Counted from the stretch's first letter, positions 25,219-33,619 are shown. The stretch: 34,614 bases of DNA from Bacteroidota bacterium (GCA_028873925.1 JAPPNA010000104.1:504-35117), one strand, 5' to 3'. Program-made: numbers and translations. The notes: generated by a model from the letters alone, not told the origin.

Positions 25219-25240
25219 ATGTCAAAACGCAACGGAAAAG

Positions 25241-25579
25241 ATGAGCGCTTACCAGCAGATCTCCGGCGAGCCGGAATATGCCGCTGCCGTTGAGCAGTCG
25301 CACAGCCAGCCGATCGTAGTATTCAAGCACAGCCAGTTGTGCGAGCTGTCCGCCATGGCCTGGCAACAGGTGCAATCTGTTCGCCTCCCGATCTTTGAAG
25401 TGGTAGTCCAGACGGCCCGACCGCTTTCCAATCATATAGAGCAGGTTCTGGGTATCCGGCACGAGACCCCGCAGGTGATCGTGCTTTATCGGGGTCGACC
25501 GGTGTTCGATGCGTCTCACCGGGGCGTAACAGCTGCGGCAATCCACGACGCAGCCGACGCGGTCCGACCGGTGTCATGA
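25241..25579 (+). CDS. ytxJ: YtxJ-type monothiol bacilliredoxin
   Basis: A 112-residue thioredoxin-fold protein of the YtxJ (DUF2847) family, which reduces bacillithiol-protein mixed disulphides. The active-site region is VVFKHSQLCELSAMA with a single cysteine at residue 34; many relatives have Cys-Pro here. The second family block, GIRHETPQVIVLYRGRPVFDASHRGV, is clear. ATG 25241 gives the family length. The frame is open to 25214, but that would run into the operator palindrome. Its stop overlaps the start of the TlpA-like gene (ATGA), so the two are coupled. Presence suggests that the organism makes bacillithiol, as several Bacteroidota do. Confidence 0.88.
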   Translation: MSAYQQISGEPEYAAAVEQSHSQPIVVFKHSQLCELSAMAWQQVQSVRLPIFEVVVQTARPLSNHIEQVLGIRHETPQVIVLYRGRPVFDASHRGVTAAAIHDAADAVRPVS

Positions 25580-26295
25580 GGTGGGCCTGGGTGGTGCTGG
25601 CCCTGATTATTTGTGCCCGATGCCATCAGGCTGACTCCCAAACCGGGGCCGCCGGGGCCGCGCGGGCTTTGGCAGACGCGTCGGAGCGTGTGCCGGCACC
25701 GGATTTTCATTTGCCTACTCTGGCCGGAGACTCCCTTACCTTATCTTCCCTGCGCGGCCGGGTCGTGGTACTCAATTTCTGGGCCACCTGGTGCAAACCC
25801 TGCCTTAAGGAGATGCCGGCACTGGAGGAATTACACCGTACGATGGCCTCGCAGGGGGTGTCCATTGTGGGGGTTTCCGTGGACACTGCCGATCCGTCGT
25901 TCATCAGTCATTTTGTGGAGCGATTGAGCGTCAGTTACCCGGTAATCGTGGCGAATCACAGTCTTACGGATGCCTACAGTCAGCTTCCCGCGCGTTTATC
26001 CCTGCGCATAGGGAGCCTGCGTATCCACCCGACTGTCCCGATAGTTTCGGCGTTGGATGCCCTGCCGACCACCATCCTTGTTGACCCGCAGGGCCGAATC
26101 GCCGCCAGCCTGCTTGGGTTACTGCACATCGAAGACCTGAAGGCTATGGTGAATCACCTGCGCGAAAGCCAGCCCGCGCAGTTGCGTCTCACGAGCTGGC
26201 AGCCGGCTCAGCCCCATTGGAGAGTCCCTCTGCGGCGCGGACGCGTTGTCTCACCTCCGCCTGCATGTCGGCGTTTTCGGCCAGCCAGTTCTTAA
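25576..26295 (+). CDS. TlpA-like thioredoxin, exported or membrane-anchored
   Basis: A 239-residue TlpA/ResA-type thiol-disulphide oxidoreductase. A hydrophobic N-terminal segment (residues 3-13) suggests export; the nearby CARC does not fit a lipobox well because arginine precedes the second cysteine. The catalytic WCKPC is at Cys73/Cys76 in [10 protein letters not shown]. An insert of about 25 residues separates the core strands before the cis-proline region [12 protein letters not shown]. The last ~35 residues are basic and Pro-rich and are encoded antisense to the 3' end of recA (107-bp overlap), so they are probably an unnatural run-on past a lost stop. It starts in the ytxJ stop codon and is the second gene of that redox operon. 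Confidence 0.87.
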   Translation: MRWAWVVLALIICARCHQADSQTGAAGAARALADASERVPAPDFHLPTLAGDSLTLSSLRGRVVVLNFWATWCKPCLKEMPALEELHRTMASQGVSIVGVSVDTADPSFISHFVERLSVSYPVIVANHSLTDAYSQLPARLSLRIGSLRIHPTVPIVSALDALPTTILVDPQGRIAASLLGLLHIEDLKAMVNHLRESQPAQLRLTSWQPAQPHWRVPLRRGRVVSPPPACRRFRPASS

Positions 26296-27205
26296 CAGCC
26301 TCCCGGCCCTGCCCGATACGCACGGTCCCGTAGCTGTACCAGGAACCGCTCTTGCGCAGTACTTCGTTCTTAACACCCAGATCAACCAGCTCACCCAGCA
26401 GAGAGACACCTTCTCCGAAAACGATGTCAAACTCCGCCGTACGGAACGGTGGGGCCACTTTATTCTTGACGACTCGTACGCGCGTCTTGTTGCCTACTAC
26501 CTCCACGCCGCTCTTGATGGAGGAAATACGCCGGATATCCAGGCGCACTGAACTGTGAAACTTGAGCGCCCGCCCACCGGGGGTGACCTCGGGGTTACCG
26601 AACATGACACCGATTTTCTCTCGCAGCTGATTGATGAAGATCAGCACGGTATTGGTTCGGCTGATCACGCCGGTCAGCTTCCTGAGCGCCTGACTCATAA
26701 GGCGGGCCTGGAGCCCGACATGGCTGTCACCCATATCGCCTTCAATTTCCGCCGAGGGTACCAGTGCCGCCACGGAATCCACCACAATCATGTCCAGCGC
26801 ACCACTGCGTACGAGCATTTCGCAGATGCTCAGGGCCTGTTCTCCGGTGTCGGGCTGTGACATCAGCAGCGCATCAATATCAACGCCCAGTTGTTCCGCA
26901 TAGACCACATCAAAGGCGTGCTCGGCATCAATAAAGGCACATACGCCTCCGATTTTTTGCGCCTCCGCAATGCAGTGGGTAGCTATGGTGGTCTTGCCGG
27001 AAGACTCAGGCCCGAACACCTCCACAATTCTCCCACGCGGCAGTCCGCCCACACCCAGTGCAGAATCCAGCGCGATGGAGCCAGTGGAGATTACCGACGC
27101 AGCCACGGGTGGCGCGTCCCCCATGCGCATGATGGAGCCTCTGCCGTACTGCCGCTCAATGCTCTTGAGCGCCTGGTCAAGCGCTTTCTCTCGTGCCGCT
27201 TCCAT
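26189..27205 (-). CDS. recA: Recombinase A
   Basis: A 338-residue RecA, the DNA strand-exchange and SOS-coprotease protein. Walker [49 protein letters not shown] and [14 protein letters not shown] are all present. ATG 27205 ([13 protein letters not shown]) is the start; the frame is open to 27421 but the extra 72 residues are unlike the family. The acidic C-terminus is short. No LexA-type box was found upstream. The 3' end overlaps the TlpA-like gene. It marks the boundary between housekeeping genes and the accessory island. Confidence 0.97.
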   Translation of the reverse strand: MEAAREKALDQALKSIERQYGRGSIMRMGDAPPVAASVISTGSIALDSALGVGGLPRGRIVEVFGPESSGKTTIATHCIAEAQKIGGVCAFIDAEHAFDVVYAEQLGVDIDALLMSQPDTGEQALSICEMLVRSGALDMIVVDSVAALVPSAEIEGDMGDSHVGLQARLMSQALRKLTGVISRTNTVLIFINQLREKIGVMFGNPEVTPGGRALKFHSSVRLDIRRISSIKSGVEVVGNKTRVRVVKNKVAPPFRTAEFDIVFGEGVSLLGELVDLGVKNEVLRKSGSWYSYGTVRIGQGREAVKNWLAENADMQAEVRQRVRAAEGLSNGAEPAASS

Positions 27206-27532
27206 GAATCTGTGTCGATCTTTTGTTGGAACGTTGCAAGATACCACAAATTGCCCGTCCATCACCGCCCCGGGCACCATCAATTGTAACGATTCTGCAA
27301 AAACCGCTGCGTGATGCCCCGTGAGGCGGTCAGGATTCTGGAGAGTAGGTCTCGGCAGGCACCTCAAAACGGCGCGGAGACCGTAGGCCGAAGCCGCCCC
27401 TGTGCATTGCCGCCTCACCATCCCGCGATCCGCACCGAACGACTCTCAACGGGCTGGCTCACCTGGTAGGTCGGGTTGAGTATTCCTCGGATAAGTGGGG
27501 TTACGGAATACGGTCAACCGAGCCGTTAACAG
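27206..27532. other. Non-coding gap between recA and the accessory island
   Basis: A 327-bp stretch with no supported gene. It must contain the recA promoter (reading leftwards) and the 3' end of the island operon. No clear promoter boxes, SOS box, strong terminator, tRNA or direct repeat that would mark an attachment site could be seen. Confidence 0.6.
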
Positions 27533-28477
27533 CTATTTAACGTCAATGTCCACGCCCCTGTCGCGGGCAGCTGCGATCCATTCCCGCAGCCGTTCATCAA
27601 GTCCGTCAACTGATGATCCAGAGTACAATGCCGAGATGCGACAGCGGTCAAGCAGGATCTGATTCTTCCCGTAATGGTCTGCGTCTTTTTCCGACAGGGC
27701 TCTTGGGACGAAGAAAGCCGGAACTGGATCCACCGCAAATGTTCCAATGAGGTTATTCTTGCACCACACGTCCGGGCGCAACTCATGTGCCTTTTCCTTC
27801 CACCTTCTGCCGGTAGCGCACTGGCCAAAAAGTATGAGCTTGGAGGCTCTTCGGTCGGGGAATTCTCGCCACGCCACGATATCAAGGCCATCGTCCTTTA
27901 ACTGATGTAATCCTTCGCGGTCCTTGCACCCTTCCCCTTCACGCAGAAGCCCGACCAAGTCTCTCACCGCATCACGGAATCCCGTTGAGAGGGGGTGCCT
28001 CCTGGGCCATCCGAATACTACGGCCATATTGCCGCTACCGAGATACTGGCCAGCCGCCGAGGCACTCAATTCCTCAAACAGTTTGTAGACGGATGTTCCA
28101 TCGTGATGGGCATCATTGCTGCCAAGGGATACCAGGAGTTGGAACGCGTAGGCGGGCGAAACACCATCCCGAAACTCAATCCCCTCTTTCGTCACGAAGA
28201 AAGGATATCTCATATCCAACCCACAGGCCTTTGCCCGGTAGGTGAGGACCTCCTCCCAATTATTGAGGATGGTCTCGTACGGTTCCATGCTCCGCTCCCC
28301 CTCGGCTGTGATACCGTTTGCAGGTTCTTGAAGGGTTTCAGTCGCTTCGTCCTCTGACATCGCACTCCGCAGCTGCCCGATAATATCTGTCCAAGCCACA
28401 AAACCTTCAGGGTCGGCCATGCACGCCCATTCAAGGAGATCGACAGTGTCCTCCTCCGCCAAGCTAGGATCCACCAT
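27533..28477 (-). CDS. PD-(D/E)XK-like nuclease candidate paired with ParB-domain protein
   Basis: A 314-residue protein of unknown function. The central region has a nuclease-like arrangement: FEELSASAAGQYL (residues 134-146), then DDGLDIVAWREF (195-206), then LILFGQCATG (214-223) and RRWKEK. This resembles the D...(E/Q)xK core of Mrr-like restriction nucleases (Asp in DGLDIVAW, Gln in GQC), but the usual lysine after Gln-Cys is alanine, so a catalytic lysine would have to come from the nearby RRWKEK. I have a general memory of uncharacterised proteins with this DGLDIVAW/FGQCATG pattern, but no name. Its ATG shares one base with the stop of the ParB-like gene (TAATG), so it is translated with that gene. 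A defence role is inferred from that pairing and the neighbouring restriction system. Confidence 0.72.
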   Translation of the reverse strand: MVDPSLAEEDTVDLLEWACMADPEGFVAWTDIIGQLRSAMSEDEATETLQEPANGITAEGERSMEPYETILNNWEEVLTYRAKACGLDMRYPFFVTKEGIEFRDGVSPAYAFQLLVSLGSNDAHHDGTSVYKLFEELSASAAGQYLGSGNMAVVFGWPRRHPLSTGFRDAVRDLVGLLREGEGCKDREGLHQLKDDGLDIVAWREFPDRRASKLILFGQCATGRRWKEKAHELRPDVWCKNNLIGTFAVDPVPAFFVPRALSEKDADHYGKNQILLDRCRISALYSGSSVDGLDERLREWIAAARDRGVDIDVK

Positions 28478-29586
28478 TATGACTCATTTGATGTCATGTG
28501 CCGGTGGAGCGATTTCGCAAGTTTTACCAACTTTTTCGCTGTTTCAACTAAGTCCTCCTCGCCGCTGAACCCAGTTGAAACAAATCGCATGGATTCCTTC
28601 GCGCTTGTCTCGGCCCTGGTCAGCGCTGCACGGAAAAGACGTGCATCGCCGCGCGAAGCGTCCAGCGCTACAGAAAGCTGGTTCCCGTCCTCCAGTAACG
28701 CTACACCCTTTGGCTCCGATAGGGCCTGTGCAAGGTGACGCAGATCAGGATTCTGACGGCGAATCTTCGGCTCAATTTCCTGGCTCACACTTCCGAAGAG
28801 CCAGCGCATTAGGTGTTCCAGAGCGCCTCGGCGTTCGTGTGGGACTGGAGCCTCATTCTCAAGGTCCGCCGCTCCAACACTAAGGTATTCCCGCACGGAC
28901 CTATAGCCCAATGCAGTCCACAGATGGGAAAAGGGGAATCGGCGATGCAGAGTATCATTCGGATCAAAGTTGATCTCGTCTTGTGCCTGCCGGAGGACCA
29001 CATAACCCCGGTAAAGGCGAGTCACTGTTTCGTGGCGGTCGCCGATCCCCGACGCAATTTTCGCGAGACTGAGGCCGAAATCTCTTCTCACTCGGAATAC
29101 GTATTCGGCCTTAGCAATTGAGTCCCACGCCTGCGCTCCATTGATATGCTTGAATCCGACGAACCCCCACAGCCGCTCTCTTGTAGCGCGAATCACCGGC
29201 AGCGTCTGGATTGAATCAAGTACCTCCTGTGTTGGGTCGCTCTCCAATTGGATCCTCAATTGCTTGCGGAGGGCTGGATCCGAAAGGATCTTCACTGCCG
29301 CGAGTCGTCGGTTGCCCTCAACCACAATCAGGTGCCCGCCCTCCTCAATTACGAATAGCTCTTCATGCTTCCAAAAGCCGTTTGCAAGGATTGAATCCAC
29401 CAACTCGTTCACCGACTTATTTCGCCAGAGCCAGCCGAGGATCTTCTCCTGATCCTCAATCGCGAAACTCTTGTCCACCAACCGCGGGTTTTCGGGGTCA
29501 AAGTATAGAGCACAAGGGGGGCGTTCAATGACATCCAAATCGGTCATGATGCGGGATTTACTTGGTTGAATTGATGCCATGCCCAT
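28477..29586 (-). CDS. ParB N-terminal domain protein
   Basis: A 369-residue protein with a ParB/Sulfiredoxin-like N-terminal domain. The strand-turn LYFDPENPRL (residues 28-37) precedes the hallmark EGNRRLAAVKIL (90-101), the nucleotide-binding box of ParB-type CTPases and ParB-like nucleases. The middle has HTH-like features (LSLAKIASGIGDRHETVTRLYRGY); the C-terminal half matches nothing I know. No ParA is nearby, so chromosome partitioning is unlikely. Its stop overlaps the start of the nuclease-like gene. Candidate starts are ATG 29586, 29580 and 29547 (MTDLDVIERP); the longest is given. It begins 63 nt after the NotI-like gene, on the same strand. Confidence 0.78.
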   Translation of the reverse strand: MGMASIQPSKSRIMTDLDVIERPPCALYFDPENPRLVDKSFAIEDQEKILGWLWRNKSVNELVDSILANGFWKHEELFVIEEGGHLIVVEGNRRLAAVKILSDPALRKQLRIQLESDPTQEVLDSIQTLPVIRATRERLWGFVGFKHINGAQAWDSIAKAEYVFRVRRDFGLSLAKIASGIGDRHETVTRLYRGYVVLRQAQDEINFDPNDTLHRRFPFSHLWTALGYRSVREYLSVGAADLENEAPVPHERRGALEHLMRWLFGSVSQEIEPKIRRQNPDLRHLAQALSEPKGVALLEDGNQLSVALDASRGDARLFRAALTRAETSAKESMRFVSTGFSGEEDLVETAKKLVKLAKSLHRHMTSNES

Positions 29587-29649
29587 AAGTCTGCAAGACA
29601 GAGATCCCTGAGTCGGGCACTCTCGGTCAGGTGCCAGAGTGGGCCTGGG

Positions 29650-30499
29650 TTAGTGCTTCCCGTGGCCATTTTGGGTTTCAGGCTTTTTCTCATGGCAATC
29701 GGGGGAGTCTCTGCCGCAAATTGCTTTCGGACTCATGGCACCTAATGGTCTCTGCGGAATTCCGCATGCTGAAGTACACTCCAAAGATACGACTTCCCAG
29801 TGATGCGGTACCAACCGTAATCTGGGATTCACGCGTACTAGAAGCCAGATGATGTCACCATCATTCAGGTCCGTAGACTCAGCTCCGAATTGTCCTCCGG
29901 TAGCTTCAAAAAGCGGTTGATCAACCGCCACGGCAAGCTTCGCTCCCCAACGCCGCATGGTTGGACCCTTCACCTGCAGCTGCGGCATGAGTCGCTGAGC
30001 GCTTGAATACCGCCAGTCGGGATGCCGATTTGGTGTTGGCTGCGGTACCTCCGCAGTATCGCTTGACAGCAATTGCTCAAAATCTGCCCGCATACCCGAG
30101 CCCGAAAAATAGACAGCCTGAACCTCAAGCCCGAACCATGATGCTGCCTCTCTATCGCCTGCGATGACCAAATCAATTCGACCTGCAGGTCTCCCAGTGA
30201 TCGGGGATTTCATGAATGGAACTTCACATGCCATGTGCACCTCCCTGAAGCCCGCTATTCGGGCAAGCCATTTCGGCACAATATCCGCCTCTCCCAGCCG
30301 CTTGGGGCAAATGGTCACAGGCGGGCCGCTGGGGCCCCGGATCGAGCAGACACCGCCCTTCTTGCTGCACGGCGAATTCCTTTGGATAAATGGGCAATTC
30401 GGTCCCCTGTAAGGCAGATTTGGCTAGAGATTGCCTTTCCGGGGCTGGCAGACTCTCAAGTGGGCGACCAAACCACTCAGCGATTTGGTATCGAGCCAT
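29650..30499 (-). pseudogene. NotI-family type II restriction endonuclease, frameshifted
   Basis: A restriction endonuclease of the NotI family split over two frames. The first piece (from ATG 30499) begins MARYQIAEWFGRPLESLPAPE. The second frame carries NCPF, PCSKKGGVCSIR and TICPKRL (metal-binding cysteines), IDLVIAGD, GLEVQAVYFSG (catalytic region), RLMPQLQVKGPTMRRWG and IIWLLVRV. Removing one G from the GGGG run at 30404-30407 joins the frames as LQGPNCPF without a stop, giving about 282 residues. An intact second part alone is open from GTG 30318. The break is either a sequencing error, a real inactivating mutation, or slippage at the G run. Its ATG shares a base with the methylase stop (TAATG), so the two form a restriction-modification pair. 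The recognition sequence is unknown; NotI itself cuts GCGGCCGC. Confidence 0.8.
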
Positions 30500-31368
30500 T
30501 ATTCAAAGAGCGGTTTCGGAGTGATGACGAGCTCAAGTTGCTTGCGACGATGGGTATTCTTCATCGAAAGCGTTACCGCGTGAAAGCCGAAATGCCGAAC
30601 CATGGACTTAATCTCAGGCACCGCATCGTACGTCATGAGGAAATTATTCTGAAACTTAGCCATAAGGCTGAACAGTGCTCGGTGATCAACACCGGCATGA
30701 GCGTACAATCGTAGGCCCGCTTGTTTGCCACCCTTTGCGGTGTAAGGTGGATCGACAAATACGGCTGCTCGGCTCCCCCATCCTCGGAGAATGAAAGGCA
30801 GCAGCTTCATAGCATCGCCCTCTACAAATGAAATTCGATCCTCCACCTTGCGGATAGCCTCCAGACGGGCACACAGGGTGCTCGGATACCACCTTGAACG
30901 CAGCCCTCGCCCGCCTTCGCCATGGCTCAATAATGAAGCCCCCTGCGCGAGAATACCGCCCCGCCGAGTCCTGTTGAGCACAAGTGTTCGAAATCCCTGA
31001 TCCAGGACCGACTTCGGGGTGGCCTCCATAAGATTTCTCATGGAATCTGGAGTGGGATCAAATGCTCCGATACGCTCAATCAATCCGTCCGGACTTTCAA
31101 GGGCTGCACGCCAGAATGCAGCCACTTCGCGATCCAGTTCCACCAGCAATACTCGATCCACAAGGTCCTCCATAACTGCCGTAAGGGCCACCACACCCCC
31201 TCCGGCAAAAGGCTCAATCAGCACTTCGGACCGATTCAGCTTAAGCCACTCTCTTACATGAGGTACAAACCATGTCTTTCCGCCGGGGTACCTCAGCGGG
31301 CTACGCTGTGGTACGCTCGCCACATTCACAACCGGAATGCGAGATACAGCAAAATCCACATCTTCCAT
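30499..31368 (-). CDS. Dam-family DNA adenine methyltransferase
   Basis: A 289-residue N6-adenine methyltransferase of the D12/Dam class. SPLRYPGGKTWFV (residues 23-35) and EPFAGGG (52-58) form the AdoMet site and FVDPPY (204-209) is the catalytic motif. KNTHRRKQLELVITPKPLFE closes the fold. The frame is open to 31740, but residues before MEDVDFAVSRIP are Cys- and Pro-rich and not family-like, so ATG 31368 is chosen. The stop overlaps the NotI-like gene's start, as expected for a restriction-modification operon with the protective methylase first. No controller (C) protein gene is seen upstream. Confidence 0.88.
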   Translation of the reverse strand: MEDVDFAVSRIPVVNVASVPQRSPLRYPGGKTWFVPHVREWLKLNRSEVLIEPFAGGGVVALTAVMEDLVDRVLLVELDREVAAFWRAALESPDGLIERIGAFDPTPDSMRNLMEATPKSVLDQGFRTLVLNRTRRGGILAQGASLLSHGEGGRGLRSRWYPSTLCARLEAIRKVEDRISFVEGDAMKLLPFILRGWGSRAAVFVDPPYTAKGGKQAGLRLYAHAGVDHRALFSLMAKFQNNFLMTYDAVPEIKSMVRHFGFHAVTLSMKNTHRRKQLELVITPKPLFE

Positions 31369-31922
31369 GGGTCCTGGCGCGCTTGGATATAATCTACGGA
31401 CTGGCGGTCGCAACGAACACATCGGCATTCTTGCCAGAGCGGCCGAAAAAACAAGCCGCACAGAACACCATGGTGGGTACCACGGAGCTCGGGCGGCACT
31501 GGGGATCAGGCGGCGACATTCCGACAAGTCCAACGCGATGTGCGGGCCGTGGTCTGCCACCGCGCGGCTCACAGCTGCCCCCATCCGGCCCAATTGTTGA
31601 TAGCAACATCTGCAAAGCGAATAGTGCGATTCATTCCGGCAGCTCAAGCAGCCATTCCCACCGCAATTCATGACCGAAACCATTGCGCTACCGGGTCCGG
31701 CGATACTGATTCCAAGCGACATCTTTGGGGCTGCTCTCACCCGGAAGCTCCATTCGTCATCGTCAACAACATGACTAGGCTGAATGGTGGCTGCATGTGC
31801 AGATTTACCACGAAATCTGAAACCCGAGCGTTACCGCGCCAAAAGGCTGATTGGGCGATTTGAGCCGCCCGCCACGCTCGTCAGAAAGGGGCCACAGACC
31901 ACAGTCCTTGTGCTGGATTGAG
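31369..31922. other. Stretch without a supported gene upstream of the methylase
   Basis: 554 bp with only short open frames on both strands, none resembling a known family. It presumably holds the promoter of the methylase operon, and the base composition resembles decayed accessory DNA. No repeats, tRNA or clear promoter were found. Confidence 0.5.
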
Positions 31923-32291
31923 TCAAGACCCAGCCTGAACGGACCAGCGTGTCAGAGCCCAAGCCATTTCTGCAGGATTAGCCCCAGCAGGGGTCAAGCT
32001 GGCAGCGGGTACGCCCCCGAGTATCCACATAGACATCGTAAAGCGCTTATAAACTCCATCAAACCGGGCATCCCTGTGCTCGCGCAAACCCGCAGCATCC
32101 CGGCTCTGCGCCTCAAAACGCTCGTAGGTGCGCTTGCACAGACATCGAACTTCGGATTCCATGGCAGTCAGACGATCCGCGGCATAGTCGGATCCGGCTG
32201 TTGGGGGTGCGATGTCTTCAGCCAAGCGCCTTTGACTGATCGATTTGAAGGATGGGTCCAAGTGTGTAGACGGGACGGTTAAGTTCCACAA
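31923..32291 (-). CDS. Possible small coiled-coil membrane protein
   Basis: A 122-residue open frame. From residue ~44 it reads MESEVRCLCKRTYERFEAQ, then RDARFDGVYKRFTMSMWIL and a mildly hydrophobic stretch. The pattern of repeated RF-containing helices followed by a membrane segment resembles small coiled-coil tail-anchored proteins common in bacteria and phages. The N-terminal part overlaps the HNH remnant, and the hydrophobic segment is broken by Pro and Gly, so it may itself be decayed. No function can be named. Confidence 0.3.
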   Translation of the reverse strand: MWNLTVPSTHLDPSFKSISQRRLAEDIAPPTAGSDYAADRLTAMESEVRCLCKRTYERFEAQSRDAAGLREHRDARFDGVYKRFTMSMWILGGVPAASLTPAGANPAEMAWALTRWSVQAGS

Positions 32292-32433
32292 TTGTCAGAA
32301 AGCCCAAGTACCGATTGGTCACATCCCCACCCTCTGACCAAGGCCTGACATGATCCACTCCCATGTCCTCAAAGGGGAGTGGCTGCCGAATGATGGCACA
32401 AATCCTGACTTGCCATCCATATGAGCCCGGCAT
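32218..32433 (-). pseudogene. HNH endonuclease remnant
   Basis: A 71-codon frame that contains MGVDHVRPWSEGGDVTNRYLG, matching the core of McrA-type HNH nucleases (DH...PxSxGG.....NL). The preceding CAIIRQPLPFED stands where these proteins have a zinc CxxC, but only one cysteine remains. The closing CxxCN-K part is absent: the frame runs instead through FLTIVELNRP. It looks like the decayed tail of a nuclease gene. Confidence 0.42.
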
Positions 32434-32569
32434 TGCGCAGGACCGGACCCTCGTGAGAAATCATGAATCCATCATCGCGTCAAACAGGGCCACTGCCCCA
32501 GAATGATTACATCTTCGCTTTGAGCTCGCGGCACTCAAAAGCGTAAGGGTCTGCTTGGGTAGAGGCCCG

Positions 32570-32700
32570 TTACGCGGCCGCCTCTTTCTTCAGCCGCATT
32601 TGCCGTTCAGTTTGTGAGCTCATGCCGCACTTTGGCTTGCATCGCGCGCAACTATACAGCAGATGGAAAGGCCCCTCATGACATTCGGTATACTGCGAAT
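32570..32700 (-). pseudogene. Possible zinc-ribbon protein fragment
   Basis: An open frame without a standard start reads QYTECHEGPFHLLYSCARC, KPKCGMSSQTERQMRLK and KEAAA before a stop. Spaced cysteines around an FHL motif and a basic, alanine-ended tail resemble small zinc-ribbon proteins of accessory regions. It starts just past the stop of the 32700-33209 gene, in another frame. It may be chance or the end of a broken gene. Confidence 0.22.
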
Positions 32701-33209
32701 CACGCTACCCCAAGGTCCCGGGCCGTCCGATCCCATCGAACCATCAATGGCACATCATCCTCCCATCCGTCTTCAGATTCGCTCGTATTGGACGGCGTAG
32801 CAGGTTTCTTGGATGCCACCCCCGATTTGATCTGGAGCCCCACCACACTCATATCGTCCATTGACCAACCCAGGTGGTCCATAGCCTTGCAGATCCGTTC
32901 CAGCAATGCGGCAAACTCCAAAAAAGGTATGCTGCGGGCATCATCATAACCCTTGCTAACGGCGTAGCTGAGAAAGGCGTGGTGCATTTCAGAAACCGTT
33001 GCACGCCCGCCAGGGGACGGATTCGTAGATAATTCCAGCCAGGCCGCCACCGTTATCGCAAAGCGCACCCGGTCCAGTCCCACCTCCAGACAGTGATTGA
33101 ACAGCTCGCTTACCGGTGCGCCCGTGACCTGCGCCAGCAGGTTAGCGTTCTCGATGTGCGCCGAATCAATCTCAAGCGCTTGGACCGTGAAATCCTTCTT
33201 ATCTACCAT
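32700..33209 (-). CDS. Unknown protein with RHH-like N-terminus, third gene of an operon
   Basis: A 169-residue protein. The N-terminus (FTVQALEIDSAHIENANLL, then TGAPVSELFNHCLEVGLDRV) has a strand followed by two helices, as in ribbon-helix-helix proteins, and lines up with the start of the first operon gene (33620-34018). The middle (TVSEMHHAFLSYAVSKG, then PFLEFAALLERICKAMDHLGW and VVGLQIKSG) resembles winged-helix domains at the ends of phage or plasmid primases; that is a loose resemblance. The C-terminus is acidic, Ser- and Thr-rich. ATG 33209 lies inside the end of the preceding gene (11-nt overlap). The frame is open to 33386, but that part overlaps the middle gene. Confidence 0.6.
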   Translation of the reverse strand: MVDKKDFTVQALEIDSAHIENANLLAQVTGAPVSELFNHCLEVGLDRVRFAITVAAWLELSTNPSPGGRATVSEMHHAFLSYAVSKGYDDARSIPFLEFAALLERICKAMDHLGWSMDDMSVVGLQIKSGVASKKPATPSNTSESEDGWEDDVPLMVRWDRTARDLGVA

Positions 33210-33594
33210 TAGAATTATGGGCTTGGTTCGCCAGTCTCTGGTTTTGCGGGCTTTTGTTTTCGGGCAGGCTGATCCCATTGCCAGCATACTCCAGAGGCCA
33301 CAGCATGATCGGCAGCATGGGGCGCACCTGCTGCTCGGCTTCCACCGCGGCTGCCCAGCCAGCGGCCCGATCTTGCCTGTGAGCAATGGTTACTGCAGCG
33401 TTGCGCGGGACGAAGCATCCCTGAAGATCGGACCTAGGGTGTCCGCGGATGAATTGCAGCGCAATACAGCCACCACCCAACTCCCAAATCCCGAATTCCG
33501 CCATCAAGTGATCTGTACCCGTGACGCGCCACGGGATGCCCGGATTGGTCGGGATGTCCGTGTTGACCGAAAGATGGCGTTCTCGCTTGCCCAA
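33199..33594 (-). CDS. Unknown protein, middle gene of the operon
   Basis: A 131-residue protein I do not recognise. It starts with TTG and has a hydrophilic, basic N-terminus, a more hydrophobic middle (FGIWELGGGCIALQFIRG), an Ala/Glu-rich helix (AAGWAAAVEAEQQV) and a polar Asn/Gln-rich tail. It starts 25 nt after the stop of the upstream gene and overlaps the start of the downstream one by 11 nt, which is the main reason to believe that it is real. Confidence 0.5.
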   Translation of the reverse strand: MGKRERHLSVNTDIPTNPGIPWRVTGTDHLMAEFGIWELGGGCIALQFIRGHPRSDLQGCFVPRNAAVTIAHRQDRAAGWAAAVEAEQQVRPMLPIMLWPLEYAGNGISLPENKSPQNQRLANQAHNSNGR

Positions 33595-33619
33595 TTCAGT
33601 GCTGTACAGTTGTGTTCAT

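Noticed and set aside
27206-27300. LexA/SOS box in front of recA
   Set aside because: The only partial symmetry (around GGAACGTT) does not match known SOS box types.
31272-31863. Two overlapping plus-strand open frames upstream of the methylase
   Set aside because: They have no recognisable motifs, atypical composition, and one is antisense to the methylase 5' end.
32574-32581. GCGGCCGC site near the NotI-family gene
   Set aside because: The same octamer also occurs inside nagB and at the end of aroF, and the specificity of this enzyme is unknown, so no link can be drawn.
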